Shown here: positions 58,560-64,000 of the stretch, piece after piece
How the letters are laid out: every line of letters starts with the position of its first letter
Position numbering within the stretch: the first letter of the stretch is position 1
Assembly (NCBI RefSeq): GCF_009823805.1
Contig: NZ_WUEK01000005.1
Location: 124,001-188,000 of the forward strand
Length of the DNA: 64,000 bases
Reading direction: 5' to 3'
Origin: Nocardioides flavescens
GTDB lineage: Bacteria > Actinomycetota > Actinomycetes > Propionibacteriales > Nocardioidaceae
Program-made: the position numbers and the translations under genes
The notes under the pieces: model-generated
The model's input: only the letters and a program-made list of their open reading frames with translations
Told to the model about the DNA's origin: nothing
Database searches by the model: none

Positions 58560-59368
58560 CGGATCCCCTCCGGCATCAGCTTGGCGAGGTTGCGCACTCC
58601 GCGCAGCTGCAGCTGCTTGACCGCGCCCTCGCTGCGGCCGAGCACCTCGGCCGTCTCGGCGATGCTCATGCCCTGCAGGAACCTCATCACCAGGCAGTCG
58701 CGCTGCTCGGTGGGCAGCTCGGCCAGCGCCTTGAGCAGCACCTCGTGGGTGAGGCTGGCGAGCACGGCCTCCTCGGGGCCCTCGGTGGCGTCGTCGTGCA
58801 CGCCCATGTCCTCGGTGGTCGACTCGAGACGGGTGCGGCCGGCCTTGAAGTGGTCCGTGGCGAGGTTGCGCGCGATGGTCATCAGCCACGCGCCGAAGTC
58901 CTTGCCCTGCCAGCGGAACCGCGGCATGTTGCGCAGCGCGCGCAGGAAGGTCTCGGACGTGAGGTCCTCGGCCAGGGCCGCCGAGCGGGTCCGGTAGAAG
59001 AGGAAGCGGTAGACCGGGCCGTGGTAGTGGTCGAAGAGCATCCCGAAGGCGTCGGCATCGCCCCCGCGGGCCAGCTCGACCAGCGCGATCAGCCGCTGGC
59101 GCTCCTCGGGAGACTCCTCCGACGACGCGGCCAGCTCGCGGTCGTCGTACGACGGGCCGGAGTCGAGGCCGGAGTCGAGGCCGGAGTCGTCGCCGGCCCG
59201 GCCGCCGTCGTGCGAGGGGGCGTCGGTCGCGGTCTCCTGGAGCAGCCACCCGGGGGCGCCCGCGGGCGCCGTGACGGGGGCCGGCGCGAGGTCGTGGAGC
59301 GCGCGCAGCACCGCCGCGCGCAGGCTGTCCAGCCCCCGCGACACGTCGTGCCCCGGCGTGGAGACCAC
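58556..59368 (-). CDS. ECF sigma factor, BldN-like
   Basis: This is a 270-residue sigma factor. Region 2 spans about residues 103-175 (DAFGMLFDHYHGPVYRFLFY; DLTSETFLRALRNMPRFRWQ) and region 4 about 214-262 (ALAELPTEQRDCLVMRFLQG; SIAETAEVLGRSEGAVKQLQ). An N-terminal extension of about 95 residues, acidic and with a DSGLDSGLDSG repeat, precedes region 2. Streptomyces BldN has a similar extension that is removed by proteolysis. Gene order (hemA, rex, then bldN) also matches. GTG 59368 has GGGAGGG upstream. It heads a coupled unit with a small frame and a DUF5667 membrane protein. A developmental role cannot be assumed outside sporulating genera. Confidence 0.85.
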   Translation of the reverse strand: MVSTPGHDVSRGLDSLRAAVLRALHDLAPAPVTAPAGAPGWLLQETATDAPSHDGGRAGDDSGLDSGLDSGPSYDDRELAASSEESPEERQRLIALVELARGGDADAFGMLFDHYHGPVYRFLFYRTRSAALAEDLTSETFLRALRNMPRFRWQGKDFGAWLMTIARNLATDHFKAGRTRLESTTEDMGVHDDATEGPEEAVLASLTHEVLLKALAELPTEQRDCLVMRFLQGMSIAETAEVLGRSEGAVKQLQLRGVRNLAKLMPEGIR

Positions 59369-59404
59369 GAGTCCCTCCCTCAGCTCCCTCTGAACTGATA
59401 CCCC

Positions 59405-59410
59405 ACGCTA
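59405..59410 (-). promoter_or_regulatory. Candidate -10 TAGCGT of the sigma operon
   Basis: TAGCGT on the minus strand would start transcription about 30 bases before GTG 59368, in agreement with the strong ribosome site. No convincing -35 is visible, so an alternative sigma factor is possible. Confidence 0.35.
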
Positions 59411-59483
59411 GAGGGATAAGTCACGTCCGGACGCCCGATCGGGTGAGTTCGGGCGACCCGCGGCGGGGGTTGCGGCGCTGACG

Positions 59484-60371
59484 TCAGAGGAGGGGGCGCT
59501 TGGCGCGCAGCGAGACGCCGGCGGCGACGGCACCGGTGACGGCCCCGGCGGCGGCGCCGACGAGCAGCCCGGCCCGGGCGGCCTTGCGACCGGTGCGGTA
59601 GTCGCGCACGCGCCAGCCGTGCTCGCGCGCGTGCGCGCGCAGACGCGCGTCGGGGTTGATGGCGCAGGGGTCGCCGACCAGGCCGAGCATCGGCAGGTCG
59701 TTGGCGGAGTCGGAGTACGCCGAGCAGCGCGACAGGTCGAGCGACTCGCGCGCGGCGAGCGCCTTGATCGCCTCGGCCTTCGCGGGTCCGTGCAGCATGT
59801 CGCCGACCAGCCGGCCGGTGTAGACGCCGTCGACGTGCTCGGCGACCGTGCCCATCGCGCCGGTGAGCCCGAGCCGCCGCGCGATGACCTGCGCGATCTC
59901 GACCGGGGCGGCGGTGACGAGCCACACCCGCTGGCCCTGGTCGAGGTGGAGCTGGGCCAGCGCCCGGGTGCCGGGCCAGATCCGGTGGGCCATCGCCTCC
60001 TCGAAGATCTCCTCCGTCAGCGACTGCAGCTCGGCGACCGTGTGGCCGGCGATGAAGCCGAGCGCCGAGGCCCGGGCCTCGGCCACGTGGTCGGGGTCCT
60101 CGACGCCGACCACGCGGAACTTCGCCTGCTTCCACGCCGCGGCGAGCATGTCGCGGGTCGTGAAGAACTCGCGCCGGTGCAGGCCCTTGGCGAGGTGGAA
60201 GATGCTCGCGCCCTGCATGATCGTGTTGTCGACGTCGAAGAACGCCGCCGAGGTCGCGTCGACCGGGTGGTGCAGCTCGCGCTCCACCTCGGCCGAGGCC
60301 GCGGCCGCCTCGCCCGCCAGCACCGAGCGCTGCTGCAGGTTGAGCGGCGTCCTGGGTCGCTCCTGGGGCAC
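59484..60371 (-). CDS. HAD-IB family phosphatase (SerB1/Rv0505c-like)
   Basis: This is a 295-residue HAD hydrolase of subfamily IB. Motif I is [19 protein letters not shown], with the nucleophile Asp and the acid Asp two residues apart. Motif II is [13 protein letters not shown], motif III includes [11 protein letters not shown], and motif IV is [13 protein letters not shown]. The C-terminal 50 residues hold one or two hydrophobic helices ([20 protein letters not shown]). The orthologue group is called SerB1 in mycobacteria but its substrate is uncertain; phosphatidylglycerophosphate-like substrates have been suggested for related proteins. GTG 60371 follows TAGGGT by six bases, another leaderless start. 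It diverges from the acyl-CoA ligase across a repeat-filled gap. Confidence 0.83.
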   Translation of the reverse strand: MPQERPRTPLNLQQRSVLAGEAAAASAEVERELHHPVDATSAAFFDVDNTIMQGASIFHLAKGLHRREFFTTRDMLAAAWKQAKFRVVGVEDPDHVAEARASALGFIAGHTVAELQSLTEEIFEEAMAHRIWPGTRALAQLHLDQGQRVWLVTAAPVEIAQVIARRLGLTGAMGTVAEHVDGVYTGRLVGDMLHGPAKAEAIKALAARESLDLSRCSAYSDSANDLPMLGLVGDPCAINPDARLRAHAREHGWRVRDYRTGRKAARAGLLVGAAAGAVTGAVAAGVSLRAKRPLL

Positions 60372-60377
60372 GCCCCG

Positions 60378-60383
60378 ACCCTA
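60378..60383 (-). promoter_or_regulatory. -10 hexamer TAGGGT, leaderless-type spacing
   Basis: TAGGGT on the minus strand ends six bases before GTG 60371. Its first three bases lie inside the left arm of the 22-base inverted repeat, so whatever binds or folds the repeat would affect this promoter. Confidence 0.5.
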
Positions 60384-60551
60384 GGAGACTGCTGATCAAT
60401 GGCCAAGGGGCGGCGTCAGCCCCGCCCCAGCACGCACCCGAGCGGCTTCTCCTCGGTCGCCGTGCCTCCGGCACGGCTCCCTCGTCGGCACCACTCGTGC
60501 ACGCACCGGGACGACGCTGCCATCCACCCCCATTGATCAGCAGCCTCCTAG
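60381..60551. repeat. 22-bp inverted repeat pair enclosing 127 bp
   Basis: The left arm (60381-60402, CTAGGAGACTGCTGATCAATGG) and right arm (60530-60551) are reverse complements with one mismatch. They enclose 127 bases with no coding potential. Terminal inverted repeats around a short noncoding core are the form of a miniature mobile element, but no flanking target duplication is seen. Confidence 0.7.
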
Positions 60552-60572
60552 CCCTTGGGGTGGCCCCGGCGG

Positions 60573-60656
60573 AATCCCAGCATCTGCTGGGATTGCCGAC
60601 GTTCTGGGGTGTTGCAACGCCCCAGAACGTTGGCGACACCACCATCTGCTGGGGTT
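60573..60656. repeat. Palindrome cluster with a 40-bp dyad centred on GTTGCAAC
   Basis: A 22-base palindrome (60573-60594, arms AATCCCAGCA/TGCTGGGATT) is followed by a 40-base dyad (60595-60634) that pairs along its whole length with two G-U pairs. The half-site CATCTGCTGGGGTT (60643-60656) repeats the right part of the first palindrome. The cluster lies 55 bases before the acyl-CoA ligase gene. The central GTTGCAAC is shared with the palindrome at 51729-51756. Confidence 0.85.
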
Positions 60657-60710
60657 CCGACACCTCCCGAGGCCGCCTCGCGGCGCCCGGGCGTGTGGAA
60701 GGATCCCGGC

Positions 60711-62366
60711 ATGGGAGCACCGTCCGTGAGAGACGTGGCCGACCTGCTGGACCGGGCGGCCCGGGAGTCGCCCGAGCGGGTCGCGCTGGTCGAGACGGGG
60801 GTCCACGCCGAGACCCGGCGGGTCACCTGGGCCGAGCTGGAGGACGAGGTCGGTCGCGTCGCGACCGGGATGGGCGGCTCGGGCATCGTCGCCGGCCACC
60901 GCGTGATGCTCGTGCTCGGCAACCGGCTCGAGTTCGTCGTCGGCTACCTCGCCGTCCTGCGGGCCCAGGCCGTGGCCGTGCCGGTCAACCCGACCTCGGC
61001 CGCGGGCGAGCTGGCCCGGATGATCGCCGACTCCGGCTCGCGCCTGGTCGTCGCGGACGCCGAGACCGTCGTCGCGGTGCGCGAGGCGGTGCGGCTCCTC
61101 GACGAGGCGCAGGCCGTCGAGCACCCGCCGGGCTCGATCGCGGCCGACCTGGTCGCGCGGCTGGTGGTGCCGCGGATCGTGGTCGTCGGCGGCACGCTCC
61201 AGCCCGGCGAGCGCTCGTGGGACCACCTGCGCGCCGACCGTGCCCGCGGTGTGCCGCCGCTGCTCGACCCCGAGAAGCTCGCCGCCCTCCTCTACACCAG
61301 TGGTACGTCGGGCCGCCCGCGTGGCGCGATGCTCACCCACCGCGCGCTGCTCGCCAACGTCGAGCAGCTCGGAGGCGTCGAGGCGGCCCGCCTCGGTCCC
61401 GACGACGTCGTGCTGGGCGTGCTGCCGCTGTTCCACGTCTACGGCCTCAACGCCGTGCTCGGCGGCGTCATGCGCGACCACGCGACCCTCGTGCTCGTCC
61501 CGCGCTTCGACCCCGAGGGCACCCTCGACCTGATCGAGGCCGAGCGCTGCACGGTCGTGCCGATCGCGCCGCCGGTCATCGCCTACTGGCGCGGCGCCGA
61601 CCGGCTCCGCGAGCGCCTCGCGTCGGTGCGCCTGCTGCTCTCGGGCTCCGCCCCCCTCGCGCCGGAGGTCGCCGCGGAGTTCGAGGAGCGCACCGGCCTG
61701 ACCGTCCACCAGGGCTACGGCCTCACCGAGGCCGCACCGGTCGTGACCAGCACGCTGTGCAGCGACGGCGACGGCGACGACGGCGGAGACCGGCTGCAGC
61801 CCGGCTCCGTGGGCGCCGCCCTGCCCGGGATCGAGCTCCGTCTGGTCGACGAGACCGGTCGCGCCCTTGAGGGCGAGGATCCCGGCCAGATCCAGCTGCG
61901 CGGACCCAACCTGTTCAGCGGCTACTGGCCCGACGCCGCCGAGGGACCCGGTCCCGAGGGCTGGTGGTCGACCGGTGACGTCGGCTTCCTCGACGCCGAC
62001 GGCGACCTGTTCCTGGTCGACCGGCTCAAGGAGCTGGTCATCGTGTCGGGCTTCAACGTCTACCCCGTCGAGGTCGAGGACGCGATCCGCGAGGTGGCGG
62101 GCGTCGCCGAGGCGGCGGTCATCGGCGTGGCCGACGACGAGACCGGGGAGGCGGTCGTGGCCTATGTCGTCGCGCGGGAGCCGGGCGCCGACCGCGACGC
62201 GCTCGCCGGCGCGGTGCGCGCCCACAGCGCGGCCCGGCTGGCCCGGTTCAAGCAGCCCAGCCGCATCGAGGTCGTTGACGCCCTGCCGGTCGGGGTGACC
62301 GGCAAGGTGCAGAAGGGCCGGCTGCGCGGCATGGAGCGGCGCCGGGCTCTGGGGCTGCTCGAGTGA
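60711..62366 (+). CDS. AMP-dependent acyl-CoA synthetase/ligase
   Basis: This is a 551-residue ANL-superfamily adenylate-forming enzyme. The A3 loop is LLYTSGTSGRPRGAMLTHRA, A5 is HQGYGLTEAAPVV, A7 is GWWSTGDVGFLD, A8 is VDRLKELVIVSGFNVYPVEVE, and the A10 lysine is in VGVTGKVQKGRLR. The order and length are those of medium/long-chain fatty acyl-CoA ligases. ATG 60711 was chosen because GGAAGG precedes it; the frame extends upstream only through palindromic repeats. The stop overlaps the glutaredoxin-like gene (GTGA). It is not part of the mycobacterial order. The substrate is probably a fatty acid. Confidence 0.87.
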   Translation: MGAPSVRDVADLLDRAARESPERVALVETGVHAETRRVTWAELEDEVGRVATGMGGSGIVAGHRVMLVLGNRLEFVVGYLAVLRAQAVAVPVNPTSAAGELARMIADSGSRLVVADAETVVAVREAVRLLDEAQAVEHPPGSIAADLVARLVVPRIVVVGGTLQPGERSWDHLRADRARGVPPLLDPEKLAALLYTSGTSGRPRGAMLTHRALLANVEQLGGVEAARLGPDDVVLGVLPLFHVYGLNAVLGGVMRDHATLVLVPRFDPEGTLDLIEAERCTVVPIAPPVIAYWRGADRLRERLASVRLLLSGSAPLAPEVAAEFEERTGLTVHQGYGLTEAAPVVTSTLCSDGDGDDGGDRLQPGSVGAALPGIELRLVDETGRALEGEDPGQIQLRGPNLFSGYWPDAAEGPGPEGWWSTGDVGFLDADGDLFLVDRLKELVIVSGFNVYPVEVEDAIREVAGVAEAAVIGVADDETGEAVVAYVVAREPGADRDALAGAVRAHSAARLARFKQPSRIEVVDALPVGVTGKVQKGRLRGMERRRALGLLE

Positions 62367-62671
62367 GCGACCATCGGGACGGACGGCCGGCCGGCCGGCC
62401 AGTCGGTCAGTCAGCCAGGGTCACCCTCTACTCCAAGCCCGGCTGCCACCTGTGCGACGACGCCCGGGCGGTCGTCGAGCGCGTCTGCGCGGAGCTGGGG
62501 GAGAGGTTCGAGGAGCACTCGATCCTCGACGACCCGGAGCTGCTCGAGCGCTACCGCGAGGAGATCCCGGTGACCCTCGTGGACGGCCGCCAGCACGACT
62601 TCTGGCGGGTCGACGCCCAGCGGTTGCGGGCCGCGCTGACGGCCGACCCTCCCCACCCCACGGCGCGCTGA
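62363..62671 (+). CDS. Glutaredoxin-like thioredoxin-fold protein (Rv0508-like)
   Basis: This is a 102-residue thioredoxin-fold protein. The redox site is Cys28-His-Leu-Cys31 in LYSKPGCHLCDDA. The cis-Pro lies in EIPVTLVDG, as in the DUF836/glutaredoxin-2-type group. GTG 62363 overlaps the ligase stop by four bases; the first 17 residues are polar and poorly conserved. The orthologue sits just upstream of hemA in mycobacteria. It probably reduces protein or low-molecular-weight thiol disulfides in the cytosol; coupling partners such as mycothiol are not indicated by the sequence. Confidence 0.85.
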   Translation: MSDHRDGRPAGRPVGQSARVTLYSKPGCHLCDDARAVVERVCAELGERFEEHSILDDPELLERYREEIPVTLVDGRQHDFWRVDAQRLRAALTADPPHPTAR

Positions 62672-62803
62672 CCAGCGACGACGCCTCCTGCCGGCGTACG
62701 CCGTCACGGAGGGTGCCCTGCGTGGCCCGCCACAGCGCCGGGGCACACCGGACCCCCGGTTGTCACGCCGGCGTGAGCGTGGTGTAGGCCACGGTCGTCG
62801 GTT

Positions 62804-62832
62804 TTGTGCGCCCGTTCACGAACTCCTAGAGT
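62804..62832 (+). promoter_or_regulatory. rex promoter with Rex operator
   Basis: A -35 TTGTGC (62804-62809) and a -10 TAGAGT (62827-62832) are 17 bases apart. Lying over the -35, TGTGCGCCCGTTCACG (62805-62820) matches the Streptomyces Rex operator TGTGAACGCGTTCACA at 12 of 16 positions. Rex bound there, when NADH is low, would repress its own operon including hemA. Confidence 0.65.
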
Positions 62833-62900
62833 GAACGACGTCGCGCGGAGCCCGACAGGCCCATCGGCCTCGCTCCCGAAGCGGCTGGAGAGAAGGTCTG

Positions 62901-63611
62901 GTGAGCGCACGGCCGCACGACAGCGCCCGGGACATCCCCGAGGCCACCGTCGCGCGACTCCCCGTCTACCTGCGGGCCCTCACCGCTCTCGCCGAGGCCG
63001 GGACCGAGACCTGCTCGAGCGAGGAGCTCGCCACGTCCGCCGGCGTCAACAGCGCCAAGCTGCGCAAGGACCTCTCCTACCTCGGCTCCTACGGCACCCG
63101 CGGGGTCGGCTACGACGTCGACCACCTGCGCTACGAGATCGCCCGTGAGATCGGGGTGACCCAGGACTGGCCGGTCGTCATCGTCGGCATCGGCAACCTC
63201 GGGCACGCCCTCGCCAACTTCTCCGGCTTCCGCAGCCGCGGTTTCCGCGTGGTCGCTCTCCTCGACGCCGACGAGCGTCGCCGCGGCGAGCGCGTCGCCG
63301 GCATCGAGGTGCGCGACTTCGAGGACCTCGAGGAGATCGTGCGCGAGCACGGCGTGTCCATCGGTGTCATCGCGACCCCCGCGGGTGCCGCGCAGGCCGT
63401 CTCCGACCGGATGGTCTCGGCCGGCATCACCAGCATCCTCAACTTCGCGCCGGGCGTGATCTCGGTGCCGCAGGGAGTAGACGTGCGCAAGGTCGACCTC
63501 TCCATCGAGCTGCAGATCCTGGCCTACCACGAGCAGCGCAAGCAGGCGGGCGAGGCGACGGGCCCCGTCGCGGACCCGGCGGGCGAGGCGGCCGCGGAGG
63601 TGCTCGCGTGA
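62901..63611 (+). CDS. rex: Redox-sensing transcriptional repressor Rex
   Basis: Rex senses the NADH/NAD ratio; NADH binding releases it from DNA. The 236-residue protein has an N-terminal winged helix (SSEELATSAGVNSAKLRKDL, SYLGSYGTRGVGYDV) and a C-terminal Rossmann domain (VVIVGIGNLGHALANFSGF; VALLDADERRRGE). The domain-swap helix with SIELQILAYHEQRK is followed by an Ala/Glu-rich tail. GTG 62901 has AGAAGG upstream. The stop overlaps the hemA start (GTGA), as in Streptomyces, where rex and hemA form one operon, so haem synthesis would be tied to respiratory state. An apparent operator lies over the promoter. Confidence 0.95.
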   Translation: MSARPHDSARDIPEATVARLPVYLRALTALAEAGTETCSSEELATSAGVNSAKLRKDLSYLGSYGTRGVGYDVDHLRYEIAREIGVTQDWPVVIVGIGNLGHALANFSGFRSRGFRVVALLDADERRRGERVAGIEVRDFEDLEEIVREHGVSIGVIATPAGAAQAVSDRMVSAGITSILNFAPGVISVPQGVDVRKVDLSIELQILAYHEQRKQAGEATGPVADPAGEAAAEVLA

Positions 63612-64000
63612 GCGTCCTGGTCGTCGGCGTCAGCCACAACTCCGCCCCGGTCTCGCTGCTCGAGCAGGTCGCGCCCGAGCGCCACGCCGTGCCCAAGCTC
63701 GTGCAGGCGGTGACCGCCTGCGAGCACGTCACCGAGGCCACCGTCATCGCGACCTGCAACCGGGTCGAGGTCTACGCGGTCGTCGACCGCTTCCACGGCT
63801 CCGTCGAGGAGCTGTCACGGCTCCTGCTCGAGCCGGCCGGCGAGGCCACGGAGGCGCTGCTCTCCCACCTCTACGTCCACTACGACGACGGGGCGGTCTC
63901 GCACCTGTTCCAGGTCGCCGCCGGGCTCGACTCGATGGCGGTCGGTGAGGGGCAGATCCTCGGTCAGACCCGCGACGCGCTCCGGCTCGGCCAGGAGCTC
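63608..64000 (+). CDS. hemA: Glutamyl-tRNA reductase, 3' truncated by the window end
   Basis: HemA reduces glutamyl-tRNA to glutamate-1-semialdehyde, the first committed step of tetrapyrrole synthesis by the C5 pathway. The 131 visible residues include the catalytic Cys50 in ATCNRVEVY, the N-terminal GVSHNSAPVSLLEQVA and FQVAAGLDSMAVGEGQILGQ. GTG 63608 overlaps the rex stop. About two thirds of the protein, with the NADPH domain, lies beyond the window. Shared transcription with rex puts it under redox control. Confidence 0.95.
   Translation, partial: MSVLVVGVSHNSAPVSLLEQVAPERHAVPKLVQAVTACEHVTEATVIATCNRVEVYAVVDRFHGSVEELSRLLLEPAGEATEALLSHLYVHYDDGAVSHLFQVAAGLDSMAVGEGQILGQTRDALRLGQEL

Noticed and set aside
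60384..60720. Minus-strand coding extension of the HAD gene region through the palindromes
   Set aside because: The translated stretch simply repeats itself because of the inverted repeats; the HAD protein starts at GTG 60371.

Overview
The window is about 72% GC with very high third-position GC, GTG starts are as common as ATG, and most neighbouring genes overlap by four bases (ATGA or GTGA). Together with Lsr2, ClpC, DisA, a BldC-like protein, a BldN-type sigma factor, Rex and the 33-residue bS22-like protein, this points to a high-GC actinobacterium. I infer a member of the Nocardioidaceae (Nocardioides-like) from overall gene order. I see no tRNA, rRNA, CRISPR array, transposase or prophage. 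The window opens inside a decarboxylase gene and ends inside hemA.

1-4.5 kb: a hydroxamate (desferrioxamine-type) siderophore operon, desA-desB-desCD, in which the acyltransferase and the NIS synthetase are one fused protein. 4.6-10.8 kb: a PASTA lipoprotein, a coiled-coil membrane protein, a tandem GNAT protein, a membrane-anchored phosphodiesterase, an MBL hydrolase and a DedA protein. 10.9-14.3 kb (minus strand): a complete betaine/osmolyte ABC importer of the OpuC/ProU type. 14.4-18.2 kb: a small surface-glycan group (glycosyltransferases, sulfotransferase, methyltransferase).

18.4-24.7 kb: cofactor synthesis. It holds a DUF2520 protein, panC and panD (pantothenate), then a DUF2142 membrane protein, nadB and nadC (NAD). 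24.7-32.2 kb (minus): a second glycan operon with a nucleotide-sugar dehydrogenase, an epimerase, a DPM1-like transferase, a GT-C-like membrane protein, a methyltransferase and a large GT2. It lies between nadC and lsr2-clpC, where related genomes carry other housekeeping genes. 32.8-36 kb: lsr2 and clpC. 36-44.4 kb: DNA maintenance genes (mutY, disA, radA) around a three-gene GT2/DUF2304/GT2 operon, then an orphan LacI regulator.

44.4-64 kb: a methyltransferase/VOC pair, a dense palindromic repeat block, and then a long stretch whose order parallels the ppx-proC-bldC-bS22-galE2-plsC-serB-glutaredoxin-hemA region of M. tuberculosis and the trpS-bldN-rex-hemA region of Streptomyces. The clearest regulatory element is a tryptophan attenuator ahead of trpS: a 13-residue leader peptide with two adjacent Trp codons, followed by mutually exclusive stems. 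Rex and LacI each have an apparent operator over their own promoter. A 60-codon unannotated frame links the BldN-type sigma factor to a DUF5667 protein by four-base overlaps at both ends.

Two patterns run through the whole window. Many genes have a TANNNT -10 hexamer 6-8 bases before the start codon, implying leaderless transcripts. Several intergenic gaps hold large palindromes, some with compensatory base changes between copies, and two share the central core GTTGCAAC.
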